Assembly: GCA_963799425.1 (NCBI GenBank)
Contig: CAWCXA010000009.1
Location: 62,001-126,000 of the forward strand
Source of the DNA: CAVWSM01 sp963799425
GTDB lineage: Bacteria; Actinomycetota; Actinomycetes; Jiangellales; Jiangellaceae
Direction: 5' to 3'
DNA: 64,000 bases
Position numbers and translations under genes: made by a program. Shown piece after piece: positions 1 through 7,445 of the stretch; position 1 is the stretch's first letter, and each line of letters begins with the position of its first letter. The notes beneath the pieces are model-generated. The model was given only the letters and a program-made list of their open reading frames with translations, did not search any database and was not told the origin of the DNA.

Positions 1-293
1 CGGGGTCCGTGACCACAGTCGGCGGCATCGCGCTCGACCTGCCGGCGTACGACGCGATCGCCATCCATCACTCCCGAGTGGCTGCGCGGACCGTACGCGA
101 GATCAGCGATCGGCTGATCGCGCTCGACCACGATGCGCGCGCGGCGATCCCGGTCATGCACCCCGGCCGGGTGGATGTCATCGCAGCCGGTGCCCTCGTC
201 CTCCGCGCCATCGTCGATCGTGTCGGCGCTGCCGAGGTCGTCGTCAGCGAGCACGACATCCTCGACGGCATCGCGTGGAGCTGCGTCGGCTGA
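1..293 (+). CDS. Ppx/GppA family phosphatase, C-terminal end (partial)
   Basis: The frame is open from the window edge (first full codon at base 3) and ends at TGA 291-293, leaving the last ~96 residues. The block HPGRVDVIAAGAL followed by a hydrophobic stretch and V-S-E-H-D-I-L-D-G is the C-terminal signature of the Ppx/GppA family, which hydrolyses inorganic polyphosphate or pppGpp. The internal ATG at 9 is not the true start. The catalytic N-terminal ASKHA domain lies outside the window, so the substrate cannot be decided. Confidence 0.85.
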   Translation, partial: GSVTTVGGIALDLPAYDAIAIHHSRVAARTVREISDRLIALDHDARAAIPVMHPGRVDVIAAGALVLRAIVDRVGAAEVVVSEHDILDGIAWSCVG

Positions 294-421
294 GCGCCGG
301 CACATTCCCTCCGCCCGGCAGCCCGTCGTTCGGCAGGACCCGCGGTATTGACGCCTGGTGGCGGCGCCCCCTATGTTTCCCGAGGACGCTCTGAAAGTTG
401 CGTAAACGTTCCGGTCTCTGC

Positions 422-436
422 TCCGAAAGTTTCGGA
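422..436. promoter_or_regulatory. Palindromic operator upstream of the xylanase gene
   Basis: TCCGAAA-G-TTTCGGA is a perfect 7-1-7 inverted repeat ending 24 bases before the xylanase ATG. Palindromes of the type CGAAA-N-TTTCG are known upstream of actinomycete xylanase and xylosidase genes as LacI-family repressor sites. A weaker look-alike (TGAAAGTT) lies at 392-399. The repressor gene is not in this window. Confidence 0.7.
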
Positions 437-460
437 ATCACGAGAGGGAGGCACGTCCGC

Positions 461-1582
461 ATGAAGTCCGCACGCATTGCCCTCATCGCCGCCGTCGTCG
501 GAGCCAGCGCACTCGGAGGGCTTGCCCAGTCGGGTGCGCAGTCGCAGGACAGGCACAGCGGCGGCGGGCAGGTCCAGACGATCGACCAACCGTTGCGCGA
601 CCTCGCCAAGCGGCTCGACCTGCGAGTTGGCACGGCGGTCGACATGAGCGCGCTCGTCACCGACGCGACGTACCGCGATCGGGTCGCTGACGAGTTCTCC
701 GCCGTCACCGCCGAGAACGTGATGAAGTGGGAGAGCCTGGAGCCGGCCCGCGGTCAGTACAACTGGGGTCCGGCCGACGAGCTCGTCGACTTTGCGCGGC
801 AGAACGGGCAGCGCGTCCACGGGCACACGCTGATCTGGCACAACCAGCTGCCCGGCTGGCTCACGCAGGGCCTGGCCGACGGGTCCATCACGTCCGGCGA
901 GTTCCGGGACATCGTCCGCGAGCATGTGACGACGGTTGTCAGCCACTTCAAGGGCCGGATCTGGCACTGGGACGTCGTCAACGAGGCGTTCACCGACGGT
1001 GACAACCCCGTCCTGCGCGACACGATCTTCCGACAGCACATGGGCGACGCCTACATCGCCGACGTGCTGCGGTGGGCTCATGCTGCCGACCCCAAGGCCG
1101 AGCTGTGGCTCAACGACTACGCGATAGACAACGTCAATCCGAAGAGCACGGCCTACTACGAGTTCGCGAGGCAGCTGTTGCGGCAGCGCGTGCCACTCAC
1201 CGGCATGGGTTTCCAGGGACACCTGGACCTGCAATACCCGATCCCGATCGACGCGGTTGACAACCTGCGTCGCTTTGACGCACTGGGACTCACGACCGGC
1301 TTCACCGAGGTGGACGTGCGCTACTTCCTGCCGGGAGACACCTACAAGACGGCCGGCCAGGTCGGGAGCTTCACGACGCTGCTGCAGGCTTGCTTGCTGA
1401 CCGACGGCTGCGAGATGTTCACGCTGTGGGGCTTCACTGACAAGTACTCGTGGGTTCCGGGCTTTTTCGGAAACCAGGGCGAAGCCACACCTCTGGATGA
1501 GAGCTTCCAGCCAAAGCCTGCTTACCGCGGCCTGCAGCAGACGCTCTCCTTGGCCGCCAGCGGTGCTGGCAGTCACCGGTGA
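461..1582 (+). CDS. Secreted GH10 endo-1,4-beta-xylanase
   Basis: Probably hydrolyses internal beta-1,4 bonds of xylan outside the cell. The 373-residue product begins with a signal peptide (MKSARIALIAAVVGASAL and an Ala/Gly-rich cleavage region), then one GH10 barrel to the end; no carbohydrate-binding module is visible. GH10 landmarks are HTLIWHNQLPGWL, the acid/base Glu175 in WDVVNEAF, the nucleophile Glu283 in FTEVDVR, and WGFTDKYSW near the end. The 108-residue spacing of the two Glu fits the family. ATG 461 is chosen over 398 because it has GAGAGGGAGG (442-451) upstream and starts a proper signal peptide. It stands alone: no xylosidase or transporter is nearby. Confidence 0.95.
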   Translation: MKSARIALIAAVVGASALGGLAQSGAQSQDRHSGGGQVQTIDQPLRDLAKRLDLRVGTAVDMSALVTDATYRDRVADEFSAVTAENVMKWESLEPARGQYNWGPADELVDFARQNGQRVHGHTLIWHNQLPGWLTQGLADGSITSGEFRDIVREHVTTVVSHFKGRIWHWDVVNEAFTDGDNPVLRDTIFRQHMGDAYIADVLRWAHAADPKAELWLNDYAIDNVNPKSTAYYEFARQLLRQRVPLTGMGFQGHLDLQYPIPIDAVDNLRRFDALGLTTGFTEVDVRYFLPGDTYKTAGQVGSFTTLLQACLLTDGCEMFTLWGFTDKYSWVPGFFGNQGEATPLDESFQPKPAYRGLQQTLSLAASGAGSHR

Positions 1583-1583
1583 G

Positions 1584-1796
1584 CTAGGCGGCCTCGGCCT
1601 CAGCCAGCTCGAGCGTGTGCAGCGCATCGCGGCGCCGGAGCTGCGCGTCGCGCAGGTCGGCCTCGTGCTGCGGCGTCGGGTCGCGGCGGTTGATGGCCTC
1701 ACGCGCGGCCTCGGCGCGGGCTGCCTCGATGGCTCGCGCACGTGCTCGGTCTATGTCGGTCATGGCACCGACCGGGTCAGTGAGTGTGATTGTCAT
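1584..1796 (-). CDS. Small Ala/Arg/Glu-rich helical protein
   Basis: A 70-residue protein of unknown function. Its start has a strong ribosome site (GGAAGGAGAT, eight bases before ATG), which supports real translation. The sequence is rich in Ala, Glu and Arg with no Cys or hydrophobic segment, and looks like one long charged helix, possibly a coiled coil. Its stop is one base from the xylanase stop, tail to tail. It is divergent from the uracil-DNA glycosylase gene, with an inverted repeat in between. Confidence 0.65.
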   Translation of the reverse strand: MTITLTDPVGAMTDIDRARARAIEAARAEAAREAINRRDPTPQHEADLRDAQLRRRDALHTLELAEAEAA

Positions 1797-1865
1797 GGCG
1801 GATCTCCTTCCGCCTTGAATACGACGCCGAAGCCCCTTCGGTTCGGTCGTCGATGGGAGGAGCCC

Positions 1866-1885
1866 GTATCACTTCGCGGTGATAC
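1866..1885. promoter_or_regulatory. Perfect inverted repeat in a divergent promoter region
   Basis: GTATCAC-N6-GTGATAC: two exact 7-base arms around TTCGCG. It sits between the small gene (start 1796) and the uracil-DNA glycosylase gene (start about 1912), where a shared operator would be expected. No regulator is identified. Confidence 0.5.
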
Positions 1886-1911
1886 ACGGCTCGGTCCGAG
1901 AGACTGTCGGG

Positions 1912-2763
1912 ATGACCCGGACTGTGCTGCTGCCGCATCCAGTGGTCGGCGGGCGGTTCGCGAGTCCAGTCGCGCCGGGCACCGGATGGCCAGACGACCC
2001 GGCGTCGCCACGTACGCCGGTGGCGCACGATGTCGAGAACGTACGGGTTCTGGCAGGCGGCGCGGCAGGCCTGACCGAGCTGACCGCACGCGAGTCCGTG
2101 TGCCGCGCCTGCCCTCGACTCGTCGCCTGGCGTGAAGATGTGGCCGCCACCAAGCGGCGGGCGTTCGCTGGTCAGCCGTACTGGGGTCGGCCGGTGCCGG
2201 GCTGGGGTGATGACCGCCCGGAGGTCCTCGTGCTGGGCCTCGCGCCGGCGGCGCACGGCGGCAACCGGACAGGCCGCATCTTCACGGGCGATCGCAGCGG
2301 TGACTGGCTGTTCGCGGCGCTGCACCGTGCGGGTCTGGCGTCGCAGCCGACGAGCACGCACGCCGGCGACGGGCAGCGCCTGCTGCACACTCGTATCGTC
2401 GCGGCTGTGCGGTGCGCGCCGCCCGCCAATGCGCCCACTCCGGACGAACGCGACACCTGCCGCCCGTGGCTCGTGCGCGAGGTGGAGCTGGTCAGACCGA
2501 CTTTGCGCGCGGTGGTGGCGCTCGGCGGCTACGCCTGGACTGCCGCTCTGCGCAGCCTCGGCGACGTTGGACTGGCTGCGCCACGACCCCGCCCGCGGTT
2601 CGGCCACGCGGCGGAGGCGATGCTCGGTGACGTGCTGCTGATCGGGTCCTACCACCCGAGCCAACAGAACACCTTTACCGGCAAGCTGACCGAACCCATG
2701 CTCGACGCTGTGCTTGACCGGGCCGCCAGATTCGCTCGTGAAATTTTTCACAAGCAGCAGTAG
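1912..2763 (+). CDS. Family-5 uracil-DNA glycosylase (UdgB-like)
   Basis: Probably excises uracil and other deaminated bases from DNA, starting base-excision repair. The 283-residue product has the family motif GLAPAAHGGNRTG (about 109-121) followed by FTGD, and the C-terminal motif SYHPSQQNTFTGK. Four cysteines (64, 67, 168, 183) are placed as expected for the 4Fe-4S cluster of this family. ATG 1912 is preferred because an in-frame GTG at 1879 falls inside an inverted repeat. The stop TAG 2761-2763 is also the beginning of the ndh -10 box, so the two genes abut. Confidence 0.9.
   Translation: MTRTVLLPHPVVGGRFASPVAPGTGWPDDPASPRTPVAHDVENVRVLAGGAAGLTELTARESVCRACPRLVAWREDVAATKRRAFAGQPYWGRPVPGWGDDRPEVLVLGLAPAAHGGNRTGRIFTGDRSGDWLFAALHRAGLASQPTSTHAGDGQRLLHTRIVAAVRCAPPANAPTPDERDTCRPWLVREVELVRPTLRAVVALGGYAWTAALRSLGDVGLAAPRPRPRFGHAAEAMLGDVLLIGSYHPSQQNTFTGKLTEPMLDAVLDRAARFAREIFHKQQ
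2736..2753. promoter_or_regulatory. Rex-like operator at the ndh promoter
   Basis: TCGTGAA-ATTT-TTCACAA differs at one base from the Rex consensus TTGTGAA-N4-TTCACAA. It overlaps the last codons of the upstream gene. Its GTGAAA (2738-2743) would also be the -35 hexamer, 17 bases from TAGTTT at 2761. Rex is the NADH/NAD+-sensing repressor of respiratory genes in actinobacteria, which fits control of an NADH dehydrogenase. Confidence 0.7.
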
Positions 2764-2776
2764 TTTGGTGGATATG
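2761..2776 (+). promoter_or_regulatory. Putative leaderless promoter of ndh
   Basis: TAGTTT (2761-2766), seven bases, then ATG at 2774. No convincing Shine-Dalgarno sequence is present. The transcript probably begins at or next to the start codon. Confidence 0.55.
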
Positions 2777-4087
2777 GAGCAGCAACCGCACATCCTCATC
2801 CTTGGTGGCGGCTACGTCGGCCTCTACACGGCGCTGCGTCTGCAGCGAAAGCTGCGCCGCGGCGAGGCCCGCGTCACTGTCGTCGACCCCCGTCCGACCA
2901 TGACCTACCAGCCGTTCCTGCCGGAAGCTGCGGCCGGGTCACTCGAGCCGCGGCACGTAGTGGTGACGTTGCGGCAGGTGCTCAAAGATGCGGAGGTCCG
3001 CACCGGCCGGGTGAGCGATATCCGGCACGCCGACCGCCGCGTCACCGTGACACCCAACGAAGGAAGCCCGTACGAGATCACCTATGACCACCTAGTGGTT
3101 GCTCTGGGCTCGGTGTCGCGCACCCTGCCCATCCCCGGCCTCGCCGAGCAGGGCATCGGGTTCAAGCAGGTCGAGGAAGCCATTGCGCTGCGCAACCACG
3201 TGCTCGACCGGCTCGACATCGCCGGTTCGACCGACGACAAGGAGATCCGGCGGCGCTCGCTGTCCTTCGTGTTCGTCGGTGGTGGCTACGCCGGCATCGA
3301 GGCACTCGGTGAGCTCGAGGACATGGCGCGTTACGCCACGCGCTATTACGACACGATCGAGCCATCCGACCTCAACTTTGTCCTCGTCGAGGCGGCCGGT
3401 CGGATCCTGCCTGAGGTAGGCGAGGACATGGGGCGCTACACAGTCGACGAGCTGCGTCGTCGCGGCATCGACGTACGGCTCGACACCCGCCTTGAGTCCG
3501 TCGTTGACGGGCATGTCGTGCTCTCTGACGGCACGACCTTCGAGTCCGACACGATCGTGTGGACGGCAGGTGTCAAGGCCAACCCGGTGATTGCGAGCTC
3601 CGACCTGCCGCTCGACGACAAGGGACGGCTCAAGGCAACGCCGGAGCTGCGCGTCGAGGGGCTGGACAATGTGTGGACGGCCGGCGACATCGCGGCGATC
3701 CCCGACCTCAGCAGCGACATCCCCGGTGCAACAACAGGCCCGTCGGCGCAGCATGCGGTGCGCCAGGCCCGCCGGCTTGGCGACAACATCGTGGCCACTC
3801 TGCGCGGCGAGTCGCCAAAGGAGTACGTCCACAAGTACGTCGGTTCCGTCGCGAGCCTCGGTCTGCACAAGGGTGTTGCGCAGGTCTACGGGGTCAAGGT
3901 GCGTGGTCTGCCCGCGTGGTTCATGCACCGCACCTATCACCTGAGCCGCGTGCCGACCATCAACCGGAAGGCGCGGATCACGCTCGACTGGACGCTCGCG
4001 CTGTTCTTCCCACGCGAGGTCACCTCGCTCGGACGCATGCATTCGCCGCGTGAGGAGTTCGAGTCGGCGGCCCGGGTCCGACCGTGA
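2774..4087 (+). CDS. ndh: Type II NADH dehydrogenase (NDH-2)
   Basis: A single-subunit, non-proton-pumping FAD enzyme that passes electrons from NADH to quinone at the inner face of the membrane. The 437-residue product opens with the FAD dinucleotide fold (ILILGGGYVGLYTAL, about 6-20), has a second nucleotide fold for NADH (FVFVGGGYAGIEA), and the FAD-contacting TAGDIA block. The C-terminal third (HKGVAQVYG to LFFPREVTSLGR) carries the amphipathic membrane-association region. A Rex-like operator sits in its promoter, which implies induction when NADH is high. Its stop overlaps the next gene (GTGA), so the ACT-domain protein is co-translated. Confidence 0.93.
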   Translation: MEQQPHILILGGGYVGLYTALRLQRKLRRGEARVTVVDPRPTMTYQPFLPEAAAGSLEPRHVVVTLRQVLKDAEVRTGRVSDIRHADRRVTVTPNEGSPYEITYDHLVVALGSVSRTLPIPGLAEQGIGFKQVEEAIALRNHVLDRLDIAGSTDDKEIRRRSLSFVFVGGGYAGIEALGELEDMARYATRYYDTIEPSDLNFVLVEAAGRILPEVGEDMGRYTVDELRRRGIDVRLDTRLESVVDGHVVLSDGTTFESDTIVWTAGVKANPVIASSDLPLDDKGRLKATPELRVEGLDNVWTAGDIAAIPDLSSDIPGATTGPSAQHAVRQARRLGDNIVATLRGESPKEYVHKYVGSVASLGLHKGVAQVYGVKVRGLPAWFMHRTYHLSRVPTINRKARITLDWTLALFFPREVTSLGRMHSPREEFESAARVRP

Positions 4088-4602
4088 CCCTGCTGGCGAT
4101 CACGGTCTTCGGGCACGATCGGCCGGGGATCATCGCCGACGTCACGGCGGTCCTTGCAGACCTCGGCACCAATCTCGAGGACACGACGATGACGCTGCTG
4201 CGCGGCCACTTCGCGATGACTCTCGTGGCCGCGTCGCCGCGCAGCACTGCCGAGGTGCAGGCGGCGCTCGCACCCTTGGCGGTTGATGGGCTGCTGGAGG
4301 TCTCCGTGCGGGAGGTGCCGCCTGAGTCCGATCCAGAGCACGCCGGGACTCCGTACGTGCTCAGCGTGCATGGCGGTGACCGCCCCGGCATCGTCTCGGC
4401 GGTCACCAGGACACTCGCCGCTGTGGGCGGCAACGTCACGGACCTGACGACGCGCTTGACCGCAGACCTTTACGTCATCGTGGCGGAGGTCGACGTGCCG
4501 GCCGCCGCTGATGTCGGCGCGCTGCGCGCCGACCTGGAGGGCGTCGGCCGGCGGCTCGGTGTCGAGGTGCGCCTGCGTCCGCAGGACACCGACGTGCTGT
4601 GA
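4084..4602 (+). CDS. Double ACT-domain regulator (GcvR-like)
   Basis: 172 residues forming two ACT domains, about 4-80 and 95-170. Each begins with a fold of the type TVFGHDRPGIIADVTAVL or SVHGGDRPGIVSAVTRTL. ACT domains bind amino acids or similar small ligands; this arrangement resembles GcvR and other stand-alone ACT regulators. No DNA-binding domain is present. The GTG start overlaps the ndh stop by four bases. The ligand and target are not predictable here. Confidence 0.82.
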   Translation: MTLLAITVFGHDRPGIIADVTAVLADLGTNLEDTTMTLLRGHFAMTLVAASPRSTAEVQAALAPLAVDGLLEVSVREVPPESDPEHAGTPYVLSVHGGDRPGIVSAVTRTLAAVGGNVTDLTTRLTADLYVIVAEVDVPAAADVGALRADLEGVGRRLGVEVRLRPQDTDVL

Positions 4603-4605
4603 CGA

Positions 4606-5116
4606 TTGCCAGGGAGGGTGCGCGACGTCGTACGCGCTCCGCACGCAGTCCTTGGCACTCCTTCCGCAGCGGTCGACCCGTTGGCGGCGGAGTCCGCACA
4701 GCTCGCGGCTGACTTGGTCGCGACCATGCGGCATGCCCCGGGCTGCGTCGGGCTGGCCGCAGTGCAGGTCGGGGTCGGTGCCGACCTGTTCGTCGTGGAC
4801 GTCAGCGGCCATCCCAAGACGCGGACCAGCCACGGCCTCGTTGTGCTCGCCAACGCCCGGGTGGTCGAGTCCAGTCGCAACGAGAAGGCGCGGGAGGGCT
4901 GCCTCTCGGTGCCAGACCTCACCGGCGACGTCAAGCGGGCGACCCGGGTCACCGTGGTGGGGCAGGTGCCAGCATTCGCCGGACGAGGTCAGCATCCAGA
5001 CCGATGGGTTCGAAGCGCGCGCGATCCAGCACGAGATCGATCATTGCTCCGGGCTGCTGTTCCTTGACCGCGTCGCCGGCGCGCATGGGCTCTTTCCGCG
5101 CAAGGTGTACCTGTAA
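4606..5116 (+). pseudogene. def: Peptide deformylase, frameshifted
   Basis: Peptide deformylase removes the N-formyl group from new proteins using a metal held by Cys and two His. The first reading frame carries GCVGLAAVQ (motif 1) and EGCLSVP (motif 2, metal-ligand Cys), then runs off frame after VTVVGQVPA. The second frame picks up as HSPDEVSIQTDGFEARAIQ, followed directly by HEIDH (motif 3) and a normal C-terminus to TAA 5114-5116. The break lies in about 4965-4980; removing one base would restore a full enzyme. TTG 4606 or GTG 4618 could be the start. It may be a real pseudogene or a single-base sequence error. Genomes usually carry several def copies, so loss of one is tolerable. Confidence 0.8.
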
Positions 5117-5131
5117 CCTCGCGACCGGAAG

Positions 5132-5205
5132 GCCCCCGTAGCCCAATCGGCAGAGGCAGGCGGCTTAAACCCGCCACAGTGTGGGTTCAAATCCCACCGG
5201 GGGCA
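5132..5205 (+). tRNA. tRNA with anticodon UAA (Leu), short variable loop
   Basis: Cloverleaf: acceptor GCCCCCG/CGGGGGC (5132-5138, 5198-5204), discriminator A5205, anticodon stem GGCGG/CCGCC with loop CTTAAAC giving anticodon TAA at 5166-5168, T arm GTGGG-TTCAAAT-CCCAC. The D arm has only three clear pairs (GCC/GGC) and one extra base, as in class II tRNAs. The variable region is only five bases (ACAGT), whereas leucine tRNAs normally have a long variable arm. CCA is not fully encoded (ACCT follows). It would read the rare TTA codon, which does occur in genes of this window. Confidence 0.85.
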
Positions 5206-5223
5206 CCTGTCGCCACCCCTCCC

Positions 5224-5277
5224 CGCAACGTCCGAGCAACCGTGCGCGATTGGCCACGTTCCTTCGGACGCAACGAG
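5224..5277 (+). repeat. 54-bp dispersed intergenic repeat, copy A
   Basis: Starts with CGCAACGTCCGAGCAACCGT and ends with TTCGGACGCAACGAG. The first 27 and last 15 bases are identical to copy B at 60847-60900; only the 12-base centre differs. The 7-mer CGCAACG occurs at both ends, just outside the inverted pair TCCGA/TCGGA. It lies between the tRNA gene and the convergent metallo-hydrolase gene. Confidence 0.8.
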
Positions 5278-5290
5278 CGATGGCGTCGCC

Positions 5291-6034
5291 TCAGGGGAGC
5301 GCGATGACCATGCCGGCGGTGGCGACGTTGACCTCTCCGCCGTGCGCTTCCTCGGCGGCAGCGCGGGCGGCGCCGGGATCGGTGCCGGGCATGAGGTGGG
5401 TCAGCATCAGGCGCCGGACGCCGGCAGCAGCAGCCTGCTGGCCCGCTGTGATGGCGCTGGACATAAAGCTCCGCGAGTCCTCCGGCACCTGGTCGACATG
5501 GCTCGCCTCGGCAACCAGGAGGTCAGCGCCACGCGCGAGGTCGGCCACGTCGGGACTCGGGCCGGTGTCACCCGTGTAGACAAGAACCGCGCCGCCCGCA
5601 GTCAGACGCACCCCCGCGTTGGGCAGCCAGTGCGGCAGCAGCCGCGTCCCGGCATCGAACGGCCCGATCTGCAAGTGGCTGCCGGGGGTGAACTCGTGCA
5701 GGTCGTATGCCGAGTCGAGCATCCCGGGGCGGTCCAAGGCGAGCACGGCATCCAGCGCACCCGGAGGCGCAAAGATCGGTAGTGCCCCGCGCGGGTCGTC
5801 GCGTATTACTCGCGCTCGCAGCAGCGGATTGAGGTCGGCGCAGTGATCGGGATGTCCGTGGCTGATGAACACCGCGTCGACCTCGGCGGCCGTGATGTGT
5901 TGCAGCAGCCGTGGCACCGTCGCATAGCCGAGATCCACGAGCAGCCGGAACCCGTCGTGCTCGACAAGGTAGCCACTGCACGCCTGGCCGGCGTCCGGCC
6001 AGGCACCCATTGCGCCGAGAACCGTGAGCCGCAT
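5291..6034 (-). CDS. MBL-fold metallo-hydrolase
   Basis: 247 residues with the metallo-beta-lactamase signature SHGHPDHCADL (dinuclear metal site) and later ligand positions in YTGDTG and LTHLMPGTDP. The opening MRLTVLGAMGAWP is typical of the RNase Z-like branch that includes the cyclic-nucleotide phosphodiesterase Rv1339 of M. tuberculosis; the exact substrate is not clear. The start is uncertain because GGGAGG directly abuts the ATG. It lies downstream of the PatB gene on the same strand, 10 bases away, so they probably share a transcript. Confidence 0.85.
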   Translation of the reverse strand: MRLTVLGAMGAWPDAGQACSGYLVEHDGFRLLVDLGYATVPRLLQHITAAEVDAVFISHGHPDHCADLNPLLRARVIRDDPRGALPIFAPPGALDAVLALDRPGMLDSAYDLHEFTPGSHLQIGPFDAGTRLLPHWLPNAGVRLTAGGAVLVYTGDTGPSPDVADLARGADLLVAEASHVDQVPEDSRSFMSSAITAGQQAAAAGVRRLMLTHLMPGTDPGAARAAAEEAHGGEVNVATAGMVIALP

Positions 6035-6044
6035 CCTCCCGACG

Positions 6045-7196
6045 CTAGCGATTGGGAACCGTGCTCGCCATGCGCCGTACGGCCTCCTCGAGGATCTCCG
6101 GCGATGTCGCGAAGTTGAGCCGGACGAAGTCCTCTCCACCGGTGCCGAAGACGTGGCCCGGCACCAGCGCCACACGTCCCTCCCGTTCGAAGACCGCAGC
6201 CGGGTCGGCCAGGCCCAGCGGGGAACAGTCGAGCCAGGCGAGGTAGGTCGCCTCGAGTTGTTCGGGATGCCATGTCAGTGCCGGAAGGTGCTTGGCAAGC
6301 AACTCAGCCAGGAGGTCGCGGTTGTGGCGGAGGGCGGCACGAAGCGATGCGAGCCAGGGCTCGCCTTCTGCGAACGCAACCGTGCTTGCTACTGCACCCA
6401 GCAGCCCGGCGCTCTCCCTCATTTCGCTACCCATGGCCAGCAGTCGTCGCCATCCCGAGACCGAGCCGGCAATCGCCAAAGCGCACTTGAGCCCCGGGAC
6501 GTTCCACGCCTTCGACGCCGACGTGAAAGTGATTGCCTCCTGCGGCGAGGCACCGTCGAGCGACGCGAACGGCGTGAACGTGTGCGGCTCGTGCACGAGC
6601 GGCGCATGGACCTCGTCTGCGAGGACGAGCACACCGAACCGATCTGCGAGATCGGCCACTGTCTGCAGCTCGGCGCGCGTCCAGACGCGACCCACCGGGT
6701 TGTGGGGGCTGCAGAGGAGATAGGTTCGCGCCCCCGCGGCGAACGCCGCCTCTAGGCCGGCGACATCGAGCGCAAACCGACCGTCGGCGTCACGAACAAG
6801 CGGCACCTCCACCAGTTCACGGCGGGAGTGCTCGAGGGCCTGGAAGAACGGCTCGTAGACCGGCGGGTTGATGACCACCTTGGCGCCGGGATCCGTGCCG
6901 GCGAGCAGCAGATGGAACACGCCGTCCATGACGTCAGGCACGGCAACGACGCGACGCGGGTCGGTGGCGAGTCCCCAGTTGCGCTTCGCGAAGGCGGCGT
7001 AGGCCTCGGGCAGCCCTTGCCAGCTCACGTAGCCGAAGTCACTGCCTGCCACCAGCCGTTCGAGTGCCGTACGGATCGGCGGCGCGACCCGTACGTCCAT
7101 CTCCGCGACCCACAGCGGAAGAACGTCGGGATCCTTGTACTGCCACTTCGCGCTGCGACGTTGCCGGAGCTCGTCCAGAGTCAGGTCGAAGACCAC
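6045..7196 (-). CDS. PatB/MalY-type cystathionine beta-lyase (PLP C-S lyase)
   Basis: 383 residues, fold-type I PLP enzyme. RRSAKWQYKDPDVLPLWVAE near the N-terminus is characteristic of the PatB/MalY subgroup. The PLP lysine is in TSASKAWNVPG, and the phosphate/aldimine region includes LCSPHNPVGRVW. It likely cleaves cystathionine or other cysteine conjugates to pyruvate, ammonia and a thiol. GTG 7196 is six bases from a TAACGT box with no ribosome site, which suggests a leaderless message. With cbs and metB it completes a local set of transsulfuration enzymes. Confidence 0.9.
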   Translation of the reverse strand: MVFDLTLDELRQRRSAKWQYKDPDVLPLWVAEMDVRVAPPIRTALERLVAGSDFGYVSWQGLPEAYAAFAKRNWGLATDPRRVVAVPDVMDGVFHLLLAGTDPGAKVVINPPVYEPFFQALEHSRRELVEVPLVRDADGRFALDVAGLEAAFAAGARTYLLCSPHNPVGRVWTRAELQTVADLADRFGVLVLADEVHAPLVHEPHTFTPFASLDGASPQEAITFTSASKAWNVPGLKCALAIAGSVSGWRRLLAMGSEMRESAGLLGAVASTVAFAEGEPWLASLRAALRHNRDLLAELLAKHLPALTWHPEQLEATYLAWLDCSPLGLADPAAVFEREGRVALVPGHVFGTGGEDFVRLNFATSPEILEEAVRRMASTVPNR

Positions 7197-7208
7197 ACCC
7201 AGACGTTA
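7194..7208 (-). promoter_or_regulatory. Putative leaderless promoter of the PatB gene
   Basis: Reading on the minus strand: TAACGT, six bases, then GTG at 7196. Confidence 0.5.
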
Positions 7209-7445
7209 GGCGGGTGGTCTGACAAGGGCAGGCCCTTGCCCTGTGATCTCTCCCTAGGAATCACGCGGCACCGCTAGACGTTACGTGGGGGCGGTGATGT
7301 CGCCCACGGCGACTGGTGTTCGGCTAGATCACAACGGCCCCGGGCGAAACAGCACATTTGCCCGCCAGCGGGGAACGCGGACGGCCGGCCCGCCGTTAGG
7401 CTGGGAGACCAGTCCCCGCGACGCGGGTTCCTTCGGAGGAGTGTC

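Noticed and set aside
371..1741. Long open frame on the strand opposite the xylanase
   Set aside because: It is a high-GC shadow of the xylanase gene, with no recognisable domain and no ribosome site; the xylanase frame has full catalytic motifs.
4960..4985. Programmed +1 frameshift in the deformylase gene
   Set aside because: No slippery sequence or known case for this family; an indel or sequence error is simpler.
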